20,910 bases of DNA from an uncultured Anaerococcus sp. Lineage in GTDB: Bacteria; Bacillota; Clostridia; Tissierellales; Peptoniphilaceae. This document shows positions 13,752-20,910 of this stretch, one piece after another. The first letter of the stretch is position 1; each line of letters begins with the position of its first letter. A model generated the notes under the pieces. The model was not told the DNA's origin, did not search any database, and was given only the letters and a program-made list of their open reading frames with translations. A program made the position numbers and the translations under genes. The stretch lies in contig CALTXP010000026.1 in NCBI GenBank assembly GCA_943913325.1, positions 1 through 20,910 of the forward strand. Reading direction: 5' to 3'.

Positions 13752-15098
13752 GCCTCCAAAAGCAATGCCTAAAATTAGGGCTAAGATACTAAGTAAGCAG
13801 TAAAGGTATTTACCTAGCTTATAAAATATGGGACTTAAAGGTTTAGTTCGTCCTTTATTTACTTCATTTATAGCTAAGTCCTTATCAAGCATCCAGAAAA
13901 ACATTATTCCAGCTAATAAAGCACCTAATGGAGCTATTATAATTGAAACAAAATCCATCCAAGCTCCTACTATGCCTTGGATAAAAATGGCTATTATTAT
14001 CCCTATAATATTTATGAGTGCAGCAGCATTAAATCTTTTAAATCTAAATTTTTCTTCTAAATAAGCAACAGGTGCTTCGTAGAGATTTATAATAGAGCTT
14101 ATACCAGCAAATAAAGCTGCTATGTAAAATAAGATCATAATCACTCTACCACCTTGTATTTGATTAAATACATTTACTAAATAAATAAACATTAGTCCAG
14201 GCCCACCTTCACTTAAGTTAGCATTTCCTATAGCCATAGCTGGAATTATAACTAAACTTGCTAGCATAGCTGCTAAAGTATCAAAGAATGCTACATTACG
14301 GGCAGCTGAGGGTATATCTTCTTCGCTTGGCAAATATGATCCATAGATTACAGATCCGTTTCCTGCTATAGAAAGCGAGAAGAATGCTTGACCAAAAGCA
14401 AAAACCCAAAGTTTTAAGTCTGAGATTTTATTAGGATCAATAGTAAAAATATACTGATAGCCGTTTATGGCATTGGGTTGATGATAAATATAAATTCCAA
14501 GTCCCAAGAGTAAGAAAAATAATATGGGCATTAAAATTTTATTAACCCTTTCTATACCATTGGCTATACCTAAGGACATAATCATTAAGGAAATGACTCC
14601 TGCAACTATAATCCATTTATTATTGCTAAAGCTTGACGCAGTTTGATTAAAAGTATTTACTATAAGATCCATATTAGTACCCATAGAGTTAAGTTTACCG
14701 TCAATAGCCATAAAAGCATATTTAAAAATCCAACCCATAACACAGGTATATCCTATAGCTAAGGCTAAAGATCCTAAAACGGGTATGATACCTAATCTTT
14801 CTCCAAGTTTTGCCTTACCCTTTCTTCCGCTTGCATATCTAAAAGCACCAACTGGCCCCGATCTGGTTAGTCTTCCTAAAGTATATTCCTCAATAACTCC
14901 AGTTGATGCTATTAAAATAACAAATAAAAGGTAGGGGATAAAGAAACTCATACCTCCCCAAAGAGAAATCATAACAGGAAATCTCCAAATATTTCCCATA
15001 CCTACGGCTGATCCAATAGAGGCTAGAGTAAATCCCCATTTACTTTTAAATCCATCTCTTTTATTTAATTGAGTATCTTCTTTAATTTTTTTCTTCAT
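13743..15098 (-). CDS. Sodium-dependent amino acid transporter (NSS/SNF family), second copy
   Basis: 451 residues, with about 11-12 membrane segments. The N-terminal signature SKWGFTLASIGSAVGMGNIW followed by RFPVMI is the canonical NSS sodium- and substrate-binding stretch. Long matching segments (TGVIEE, SGPVGAF, FKYAFM, FAFGQAFFSLSI, NGSVIYGSY, LSEGGPGLMFIYLV, FAGISSIINLYEAPVAYLEEKF, ending GGIG) align it to the copy at 8306-9646, so the two are paralogues flanking the tnaA-pdxS-regulator core. Its substrate is probably an aromatic or hydrophobic amino acid. AGGA lies 8 bases before the ATG. An extended -10 promoter (TGTTATAAT, minus strand) lies at 15126-15134. Confidence 0.93.
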   Translation of the reverse strand: MKKKIKEDTQLNKRDGFKSKWGFTLASIGSAVGMGNIWRFPVMISLWGGMSFFIPYLLFVILIASTGVIEEYTLGRLTRSGPVGAFRYASGRKGKAKLGERLGIIPVLGSLALAIGYTCVMGWIFKYAFMAIDGKLNSMGTNMDLIVNTFNQTASSFSNNKWIIVAGVISLMIMSLGIANGIERVNKILMPILFFLLLGLGIYIYHQPNAINGYQYIFTIDPNKISDLKLWVFAFGQAFFSLSIAGNGSVIYGSYLPSEEDIPSAARNVAFFDTLAAMLASLVIIPAMAIGNANLSEGGPGLMFIYLVNVFNQIQGGRVIMILFYIAALFAGISSIINLYEAPVAYLEEKFRFKRFNAAALINIIGIIIAIFIQGIVGAWMDFVSIIIAPLGALLAGIMFFWMLDKDLAINEVNKGRTKPLSPIFYKLGKYLYCLLSILALILGIAFGGIG

Positions 15099-15125
15099 GA
15101 TATATCCTAAATAATTGTTACATGT

Positions 15126-15134
15126 ATTATAACA
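15126..15134 (-). promoter_or_regulatory. Extended -10 promoter of the second NSS transporter
   Basis: On the minus strand, TGTTATAAT: a perfect -10 with a TGn extension and no consensus -35. It lies about 28 bases upstream of the ATG at 15098. Confidence 0.5.
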
Positions 15135-15239
15135 GATTGAATAGTAAAAGGGCTAATTTAATAATAATTTTACAAGAACTATATAAATTTAAAATATATA
15201 TCTTTTATTCTAAGGAGTAGAAAAATTAAGGAGATATAA

Positions 15240-15953
15240 ATGATTAATTTTGCACATAGAGGTTTTAAGGGAAAATATCCTGAGAATACATTACTTGCTT
15301 TTAAAAAAGCAATTGAAGTTGGTGCTGATGGTATAGAATTTGATGTACATTTATCTAAGGATAATGAACTTGTAATAATTCATGATGAATCATTAGATAG
15401 GACTACTGATGGCAAAGGACTTATTAAAGATAAGTCCTTAAAAGAGCTAAAAGAGCTTAGTGCGTCATATAGATATCCATATTGTGATAGACAAGAAATA
15501 CTGACCTTAAGAGAATATTTTGATTTTGCAAAAGACTTAGATATTATAACAAATATTGAACTAAAAACATCTATTATAGGCTATCCTGGAATAGAAGAAG
15601 AAGTTTATCAATTAATAAAAGAATATGATTTAGCTAGCAAAATAATAATTTCTTCTTTCAATCACAACTCTCTAATTAGATTTAAAGAGATAGATAGTAA
15701 TATAAAATGTGGAGTTTTAGAGGCATCGAGGCTTTATAAAGCTTGGGAATATGTAAAAAGTTTAGAAATGGAATATTATCATCCATTGAATTTTACAGTT
15801 GATAGAAAAATAGTAGAAAATTTTTTAGAAAATAATATAGGTCTTAATATCTGGTTTGGAATTTCTTATTATGATTTTAGAGAATATATGAATTATGATA
15901 TTTCAGGTATCATCACTGACTATCCAGATAGGGTTAAAAAGCTTATAAGATAA
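15240..15953 (+). CDS. ugpQ: Glycerophosphodiester phosphodiesterase (cytoplasmic)
   Basis: 237 residues, typical of the UgpQ-like cytoplasmic class. It hydrolyses glycerophosphodiesters to glycerol 3-phosphate and an alcohol. Motifs: AHRG (His6, Arg7) and PENT (Glu15) at the start, then GADGIEFDVHLSKD with Glu33 and Asp35 (metal site), IIHDESLDRTTDG with His48, and NIELKT for a later metal ligand. There is no signal peptide, so substrate must be imported. The ATG has AAGGAG 6 bases upstream, with a second AAGGAG-like site further out. It is followed 87 bases later by a Ugp-type ABC importer on the same strand. That supports uptake and cleavage of glycerophosphodiesters. An alternative symbol is glpQ. 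Confidence 0.94.
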   Translation: MINFAHRGFKGKYPENTLLAFKKAIEVGADGIEFDVHLSKDNELVIIHDESLDRTTDGKGLIKDKSLKELKELSASYRYPYCDRQEILTLREYFDFAKDLDIITNIELKTSIIGYPGIEEEVYQLIKEYDLASKIIISSFNHNSLIRFKEIDSNIKCGVLEASRLYKAWEYVKSLEMEYYHPLNFTVDRKIVENFLENNIGLNIWFGISYYDFREYMNYDISGIITDYPDRVKKLIR

Positions 15954-15957
15954 TAAT

Positions 15958-15985
15958 TTTACAAAAATCTTACGAATTTTATAAA
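15958..15985 (+). promoter_or_regulatory. Possible internal promoter ahead of ugpB
   Basis: TTTACA (15958-15963), a 16-base spacer, then TATAAA (15980-15985). It would give the ABC importer its own transcription start downstream of the phosphodiesterase gene. AT-rich context lowers certainty. Confidence 0.35.
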
Positions 15986-16040
15986 AAAATTTTACATATA
16001 TTGTCTATACTTGTAAGGAAATATAGAAACTGGAGGAAAT

Positions 16041-17429
16041 ATGTTTAAAAAAATTGCTAGTAGACTTATGTTAGTTTTAATGTTTGTTACTCTTACATCC
16101 TGTGCAGGACGTGATAGTGATACGTCAAGTCAAACAAAAGAAAGTACTTCCACAAGTAGTGATAAGAGTGCAAATAATGATGAAAAAACTACAGAAAATG
16201 TAGGAGATAGAACTACTATTGTATTTTGGCATTCCATGGGTGGAAATCTAAATGATGCTATAGATCATCTTGTAGATGAATACAATAATTCACAAGATAA
16301 ATATTTTGTAAAAGCAGAGTTTCAAGGTGAATATGATGATGCTTTAACAAAATTAAGATCTTCTGCTTCAGGTAAGGATGTTGGAGCTGATCTAGTTCAA
16401 GTTTTTGATCTTGGTACTAGATATATGATTGATTCTGATCTTATAAAGCCAATTCAAGATTTTGTAGATGAGGATAACTATGATTTATCTCAATTAGAAG
16501 ATAATCTTCTTGCATACTACACAGTTGATGGCAAGCTAAATTCAATGCCATTTAATTCTTCTACACCACTTTTATATTATAATAAAGACATGTTTGATAA
16601 AGCAGGGGTTAAGCCACCAAAATCATTAGAAGAAATGAAAGAAATTGGAGAGAAATTAAAAGATTCTGGTGTGACAGATATGCCAATATCTATGAGTATT
16701 TATGGCTGGTGGATTGACCAATTTATGAGCAAACAAGGTCTAGACTTATTTGACAATGAAAATGGTAGAAAATCTAATCCAACAAAAACAGTATTTAAAG
16801 ATAATGATGGAGTTTTAAATATACTTAAGGCTTGGAAAGAATTAGAAGATGCTGGTATTGCACCAAATGTTGGTAAGCAAGGAGGTATACCGGAATTTAA
16901 TTCTGGTACAAGTGCTATGACTTTTGCATCAACTGCATCACTAGCACAAATTTTATCAGAAGTTGGAGATAGATTTGAAGTAGGAACTGCTTATTTCCCG
17001 GGAGTTAGCGATAGCGACAATCACGGTGTATCAATCGGCGGTGCATCTTTATACGCTCTTGACTCAGGAGATAAGGAAAAGATGGAAGCTACATGGGACT
17101 TTATTAAATTCCTGGTAAATGTAGATTCACAAACATACTGGAATGCAAATACAGGTTATTTCCCAGTAAATAAAGACGTATTAGATACAGATAAATTTAA
17201 AGAATTAATAAAGGAATCTCCACAATTTGAAACAGCTATAGATCAATTGCATGACTCAACACCAGATGATCAGGGTGCTCTTTCAACAGTATTCCAAGAA
17301 TCTCGTCAGATTATGGAAAAATATATAGAAGAGATGCTAAATGGAAATATGAGCCCAGAAGATGCAAATAAAAACATGGCAAAAGAAATGGATGATGCAC
17401 TAGAATCTTATAATAAGGTTAATAAATAA
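16041..17429 (+). CDS. ugpB: Glycerol-3-phosphate/glycerophosphodiester ABC transporter, substrate-binding lipoprotein
   Basis: 462 residues. A lipoprotein signal peptide with lipobox LTSC (Cys22) is followed by a Ser/Thr/Lys/Asp-rich linker and a family 1 extracellular binding domain. IVFWHSMGGNLNDAIDHLV near 60 and the EFQGEYDDALTKLR block match UgpB, which binds glycerol 3-phosphate and glycerophosphodiesters. Length is near the family norm (about 440). GGAGG lies 4-5 bases before the ATG. Its TAA overlaps the next ATG by one base (TAATG), so it is coupled to the permease gene. The neighbouring phosphodiesterase supports the substrate call over a sugar. Some uncertainty remains, because related binding proteins take sugars. 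Confidence 0.88.
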   Translation: MFKKIASRLMLVLMFVTLTSCAGRDSDTSSQTKESTSTSSDKSANNDEKTTENVGDRTTIVFWHSMGGNLNDAIDHLVDEYNNSQDKYFVKAEFQGEYDDALTKLRSSASGKDVGADLVQVFDLGTRYMIDSDLIKPIQDFVDEDNYDLSQLEDNLLAYYTVDGKLNSMPFNSSTPLLYYNKDMFDKAGVKPPKSLEEMKEIGEKLKDSGVTDMPISMSIYGWWIDQFMSKQGLDLFDNENGRKSNPTKTVFKDNDGVLNILKAWKELEDAGIAPNVGKQGGIPEFNSGTSAMTFASTASLAQILSEVGDRFEVGTAYFPGVSDSDNHGVSIGGASLYALDSGDKEKMEATWDFIKFLVNVDSQTYWNANTGYFPVNKDVLDTDKFKELIKESPQFETAIDQLHDSTPDDQGALSTVFQESRQIMEKYIEEMLNGNMSPEDANKNMAKEMDDALESYNKVNK

Positions 17430-18286
17430 TGAAAGAATATAACAATAAAGCCTACTTATACATGTTACCAGCATTGGCTCTATTAGTAATATTTGTGTTT
17501 TATCCTTTTGTACAGACTATAATACGTAGTCTGTACACTACGGATAATATGGGTGCTAATACACTCTTTGTTGGATTAAAAAATTATTCTAATCTTTTAT
17601 CATCAGCTTCTTTTTGGAATAGTATAAAGGTAACTTTTATATATGTATTAATAGTTGTAGTAATTGGAGTGTTACTTGGCTTTGCTACGGCTTTATTATG
17701 CAGAGTTAATTTTCCGGGTATTAGAATATTTTCAGCAGCTTATTCTCTTCCTATTGCTATAGCTTCATCGGGTATGGCTCTTGTATTTAAAGTTATGCTT
17801 AATCAATCAGTTGGTATTTTAAATGTAATTTTAAATACGCACATTAACTGGATTGGAGATCCTAAATGGGCTTTAGTAAGTGTTGGTATTCTTACAGCTT
17901 GGTTAAATTCAGGTATGAATTTCTTATACTTTTCTTCAGGACTTGCTGGTATAGATGATAGTTTATACGAAGCAGCTTCTATAGATGGAGCAAATGGTTG
18001 GAATCAATTTATACACGTAACCTTACCATCAGTAAGACCTATTATGTTTTTTGTTGTAGTAACAAATATTATAAATGCCTTTCAATCTTTTGGTCAGATT
18101 AAACTTCTTACCCAAGGTGGTCCTGGAGAAGCAACCAATGTAATAGTTCATGATATCTATAAAAATGCTTTTATGAACTATAGATATGGTTATGCTTCAG
18201 CAGAATCTGTGGTTTTATTTTTTATAGTGATGATTCTTACTATTATAGTCTTTAGATCAAATGGAGATAAGAATGCAAGCAAGTAG
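17429..18286 (+). CDS. ugpA: Ugp-type ABC transporter permease
   Basis: 285 residues, with six membrane segments. The N-terminus AYLYMLPALALLVIFVFYPF is typical of MalF/UgpA permeases. The EAA loop LYEAASIDGANGWNQFIHVT contacts the ATPase. The motif LTQGGPG near the C-terminus is frequent in UgpA. The start overlaps the ugpB stop by one base. The end overlaps the start of ugpE. Confidence 0.92.
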   Translation: MKEYNNKAYLYMLPALALLVIFVFYPFVQTIIRSLYTTDNMGANTLFVGLKNYSNLLSSASFWNSIKVTFIYVLIVVVIGVLLGFATALLCRVNFPGIRIFSAAYSLPIAIASSGMALVFKVMLNQSVGILNVILNTHINWIGDPKWALVSVGILTAWLNSGMNFLYFSSGLAGIDDSLYEAASIDGANGWNQFIHVTLPSVRPIMFFVVVTNIINAFQSFGQIKLLTQGGPGEATNVIVHDIYKNAFMNYRYGYASAESVVLFFIVMILTIIVFRSNGDKNASK

Positions 18287-19142
18287 TAGTAATGGAAATC
18301 AAAATAGTATTGCAAATGTAAAAACTAAACAAAGGCAAAGCTCTAGAGCTTTTAGACTTATTTTAAATATTATAGTTGTAATAATAGTTCTATTTCCAAT
18401 AATATATGCATTTGTAATGAGTGTAAAACCAAGTCATGAGTTATATGATAAGACATTTTTCACTGCAAATCCAACTTTTAAGAATTATAAGGATGTTTTT
18501 AAAATAGCCCCTATAGAAGGCTATATAATGAACTCCCTAATAGTTTCTATAATTATTACAGTATTTCAAATGGTAACAGCAATACTTGCAGCCTTTGCTC
18601 TACATTTTCTAAATTTTAAGAAAAAAGGATTACTATTTGCAATAATAATGGCAACTACAATGATTCCTGGTGAAACAACTATTATTTCAAATTTTCTTAT
18701 GATTTCAGGTTGGGGTTTTACTGACTCATTTTTTGGTTTGGTTGCACCATACCTAACAAGCGCTATGGGAATATTTTTATTTAGGCAAGCCTTTCAATCT
18801 TTTCCAATGGAAATATATGAAGCAAGCAAGATGGATGGTACAAGTGATTTAGGATTTATATTTAGAATATTAATCCCCTTATCTAAACCGACTATAGGAG
18901 CTTTAGCTGTTCAATCATTTTTGGGAGCTTGGAATATGTATATGTGGCCCCTACTAATAACGGGAGCAGATAGATATAGGACAGTACAAATAGGGATATC
19001 TATGTTAAATTCAGCAGATTCTCAATCTATGCTTTTAATGATAGCGGGAGTAGTAGTTTGTATGATCCCATCGCTAATAATTTTCATGTTTGCGCAAAAA
19101 AATATGGTAAAAGGACTAACGACAGGAGCAGTAAAAGGTTAA
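18273..19142 (+). CDS. ugpE: Ugp-type ABC transporter permease
   Basis: 289 residues from the ATG at 18273. That start has GGAG at 18263-18266, 6 bases away; an ATG 12 bases earlier lacks a good site. A charged N-terminal tail (about 1-28) is followed by six membrane segments. The EAA loop IYEASKMDGTSDLGFIFRIL is the ATPase-contact motif. The reading frame overlaps the 3' end of ugpA by 14 bases, so the permeases are coupled. Together with ugpA it forms the membrane channel of the importer. Confidence 0.92.
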   Translation: MQASSSNGNQNSIANVKTKQRQSSRAFRLILNIIVVIIVLFPIIYAFVMSVKPSHELYDKTFFTANPTFKNYKDVFKIAPIEGYIMNSLIVSIIITVFQMVTAILAAFALHFLNFKKKGLLFAIIMATTMIPGETTIISNFLMISGWGFTDSFFGLVAPYLTSAMGIFLFRQAFQSFPMEIYEASKMDGTSDLGFIFRILIPLSKPTIGALAVQSFLGAWNMYMWPLLITGADRYRTVQIGISMLNSADSQSMLLMIAGVVVCMIPSLIIFMFAQKNMVKGLTTGAVKG

Positions 19143-19144
19143 AT

Positions 19145-20359
19145 ATGGCAAAAGTAAAATTAGATCACGTATCAAAAGTTTATGAAAATGGATTTGAAGG
19201 GGCAAAAGATATAAATCTTGATATAAAAGATAAAGAATTTGTTGTCTTAGTAGGGCCATCTGGTTGTGGAAAGTCAACTACCCTAAGGATGATTGCAGGT
19301 CTTGAGCCGATAACTTCAGGTGACTTTTATATAGATGGTAAAAGAATGAACAATGTCCCTCCAAAAGATAGGGATATAGCAATGGTATTTCAATCATATG
19401 CTCTATATCCTCATATGACAATAAGAGAAAATATGGGCTTTGCACTAAAAATGCAAAAATTTGATAAAGCTACTATTAATCAAAAAGTAGAAGAAATAGC
19501 TAAAACATTACAACTTGAGGATCTTTTAGATAGAAAACCAGCTCAGTTATCTGGAGGTCAAAGACAAAGGGTGGCTTTGGGTCGAGCTATGGTAAGAAAT
19601 CCTAAGGTATTTTTATTAGATGAGCCTTTATCTAACCTAGATGCAAAACTTAGAGTTGAAATGAGAACGGAAATTGTAAGACTCCATAATAAATTAGACA
19701 CAACTTTTATTTATGTTACACATGATCAAATAGAAGCTATGACTATGGGAGATAGAATAGCAGTATTAAACAAAGGCGAATTAGTGCAGTTTGATACACC
19801 TTTAAATTTGTACTATAGACCAAGAAATAGGTTTATAGCAGAATTTATAGGATCACCTAAAATGAATGTTATGTCTACTATACTAAGAAGAGATGGATCA
19901 AGTTTTTATGTAAACTTATTTTCTAGAGAAATTCCACTTCCTGCTTTTAAATCAAAAGATTTACTTAATTATAAATCTGATAGTAATAGGATTCTAATAG
20001 GTATTAGATCAGAAGAATTTAACTATGATCAAAATTCGCAGATAAAAGTAAAGTTCGATAATGTTGAATATATGGGATCGGATACTTATGCCTATTTAAT
20101 TTCCGATGACGACACTGTTACAGTAATGAGATTTGATTCTGCAGATCCAATAGTAACAAATAAAGAAATACCAATTACTATTAGTATGGAAAATACTTAT
20201 TTATTCGATGCATTAACAGAGGAGTGTATATCATTTCCAGAGAAAACTCCTAATCAACAAAATATAAAATTATTAAATAAAGACTTAGATGAAAAAAGTC
20301 AATTAGAAGATAAGGATGTAAATAGTAAAAAAGAAATATTAGAAACAAACAATTACTAA
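19145..20359 (+). CDS. ugpC: Ugp-type ABC transporter ATP-binding protein
   Basis: 404 residues from the ATG at 19145 (AAAGG 6 bases upstream). The frame also opens upstream into ugpE without a ribosome site. Walker A GPSGCGKST (37-45), Q-loop FQSYALYPHMT, signature LSGGQ (135-139), Walker B LLDEP (157-161) and switch His193 in VTHDQ are intact. After about residue 230 comes a MalK/UgpC-type regulatory domain (IGIRSEE). The final roughly 40 residues are a Lys/Asp/Glu/Asn-rich tail, unusual in length. It starts 2 bases after the ugpE stop and closes the transporter operon. MalK-type subunits are sometimes shared among sugar importers. Confidence 0.95.
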   Translation: MAKVKLDHVSKVYENGFEGAKDINLDIKDKEFVVLVGPSGCGKSTTLRMIAGLEPITSGDFYIDGKRMNNVPPKDRDIAMVFQSYALYPHMTIRENMGFALKMQKFDKATINQKVEEIAKTLQLEDLLDRKPAQLSGGQRQRVALGRAMVRNPKVFLLDEPLSNLDAKLRVEMRTEIVRLHNKLDTTFIYVTHDQIEAMTMGDRIAVLNKGELVQFDTPLNLYYRPRNRFIAEFIGSPKMNVMSTILRRDGSSFYVNLFSREIPLPAFKSKDLLNYKSDSNRILIGIRSEEFNYDQNSQIKVKFDNVEYMGSDTYAYLISDDDTVTVMRFDSADPIVTNKEIPITISMENTYLFDALTEECISFPEKTPNQQNIKLLNKDLDEKSQLEDKDVNSKKEILETNNY

Positions 20360-20379
20360 AAATAATTAAAACCAAAATA

Positions 20380-20448
20380 AAAAGCATATTTAACTATTCG
20401 AATTGATACGCTAAGAACTTAATTTAGGGAATAGTTAAGTATGCTTTT
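20380..20448. repeat. Long inverted repeat downstream of ugpC
   Basis: AAAAGCATATTTAACTATTC (20380-20399) and its near-exact reverse complement (20429-20448) differ at one position (a G-T pair) and flank a 29-base loop. The stem ends in a short T-run on the plus strand and lies about 20 bases after the ugpC stop. It may act as a terminator for the operon, or be a small palindromic element. Confidence 0.6.
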
Positions 20449-20512
20449 ACTATTTATAAATGTTTTTATAAATATGATAAGTAAGAAAAACTTATATAAT
20501 ATAGAATAAAGC

Positions 20513-20541
20513 TTGACATTTTAATAATAAGCTAGTAATAT
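20513..20541 (+). promoter_or_regulatory. Strong sigma-A-type promoter, first of three
   Basis: A perfect TTGACA (20513-20518), a 17-base spacer, then TAATAT (20536-20541). Two more perfect TTGACA promoters follow downstream in the same direction. Confidence 0.7.
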
Positions 20542-20589
20542 AAATATCACCACTTAGAAAGAGTGTTTAAAAATAATTGTAAAAGATAT

Positions 20590-20617
20590 TTGACATTATT
20601 TCTAAATGGTGTATACT
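20590..20617 (+). promoter_or_regulatory. Strong sigma-A-type promoter, second of three
   Basis: TTGACA (20590-20595), a 16-base spacer, then TATACT (20612-20617). A-rich sequence lies downstream and ahead of the third promoter. Confidence 0.65.
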
Positions 20618-20683
20618 ATAAAAGTACCGCATTTGATAAAACAATATTTTTTAGCTAAAAAAGTAAAAAAAGCAAAAAAATAT

Positions 20684-20712
20684 TTGACAAATGATTTTAA
20701 ACGTGGTATTAT
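20684..20712 (+). promoter_or_regulatory. Strong sigma-A-type promoter, third of three
   Basis: TTGACA (20684-20689), a 17-base spacer, then TATTAT (20707-20712), with TGG just ahead of the -10 (extended -10). An A-tract upstream (about 20655-20682) could act as an UP-like element. Confidence 0.72.
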
Positions 20713-20715
20713 ATA

Positions 20716-20910
20716 TATTGTCGCTGAGAAACAACGACATAAAGAACCAGATAAGTTAAATCTTATCTATAAATTAAATAGTAATTAAACTTAAAGCAAT
20801 TAATTTGAGTAACCTTAAAACAATGATTTTGTTCTATCAGTAAATATAGGATAAAATATAAATCACGCATTAACGAAAAAGTTAATGTAAATGAAGAGCT
20901 TGAATCAATA
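20716..20910 (+). other. Non-coding leader, possibly of an rRNA operon (continues past the window)
   Basis: No credible ORF. Hairpins: TGTCG/CGACA (20719-20739), AGATAAG/CTTATCT (20749-20768) and the perfect CATTAAC/GTTAATG (20868-20887) with a 6-base loop. TTGTTCT near 20829 is weakly boxA-like. Three stacked consensus promoters upstream and the structured, untranslated leader fit the start of an rRNA or other stable RNA operon. No 16S sequence is reached, so the product is inferred. Confidence 0.5.

Noticed and set aside
19058..19144. 29-residue extension of the UgpC frame into ugpE
   Set aside because: It overlaps ugpE coding sequence and has no ribosome site. ATG at 19145 starts exactly where ABC ATPases begin and has AAAGG upstream.
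20606..20788. 60-residue Lys-rich reading frame
   Set aside because: Its start codon lies at a promoter -10 box, and the frame runs through a third promoter and a leader hairpin. There is no ribosome site, and the composition is that of AT-rich non-coding DNA.
1..20910. CRISPR arrays and tRNA genes
   Set aside because: No regularly spaced direct repeats and no tRNA-like cloverleaf with a conserved TTCRA arm were noticed on either strand by eye. A tRNA search program could overrule this.

Overview
The window is AT-rich DNA from a low-GC Gram-positive anaerobe. Ribosome binding sites are of the GGAGG type, lipoproteins carry Firmicutes-style lipoboxes, and thiamine is salvaged through an S-component and ThiM. 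Tryptophanase, PdxS and sodium-coupled amino-acid transporters sit together. I infer a member of the Tissierellia/Clostridia (Peptoniphilus- or Anaerococcus-like). This is inference from gene content only, and no 16S sequence is in view.

Layout. 43-937 (+): an exported protein of unknown function coupled to a small membrane protein. 991-1146: a small foldback element. 1154-3060 (-): thiW-thiM-thiE under a TPP riboswitch (3061-3178) and a good promoter. 3230-3412: a second foldback element, so the thiamine unit is bracketed by two such elements. 3413-3569: a run of small hairpins, then a divergent glycerate kinase-family gene (+). 4781-8183 (+): rhomboid protease, lipoprotein and oligoendopeptidase F. 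8306-12234 (-): pdxS, tnaA and an NSS transporter in transcription order. 12316 (+): a divergent MocR-type regulator. 13743-15098 (-): a second, paralogous NSS transporter. 15240-20359 (+): glycerophosphodiester phosphodiesterase and a complete Ugp-type ABC importer. 20360-20910: a large inverted repeat, then three stacked strong sigma-A-type promoters of the kind found before rRNA operons.

How the parts fit. pdxS makes pyridoxal phosphate, the cofactor of the tryptophanase beside it. The two NSS transporters probably bring in tryptophan or a related amino acid, and the MocR-like protein probably controls the divergent pdxS promoter. That regulator has Arg where the family carries the PLP-binding Lys, and no pdxT lies next to pdxS. 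The Ugp cluster would take up glycerol-3-phosphate or glycerophosphodiesters and split the latter inside the cell. The thiamine unit imports and phosphorylates the thiazole moiety and couples it to the pyrimidine. Its riboswitch shows two mutually exclusive pairings that explain translational control.

The strongest leads are the Lys-to-Arg MocR regulator in the PLP/indole cluster, the readable switching mechanism of the TPP riboswitch, the two foldback elements around the thi operon, the enlarged tryptophanase, and the uncharacterised secreted/membrane pair at the left edge.
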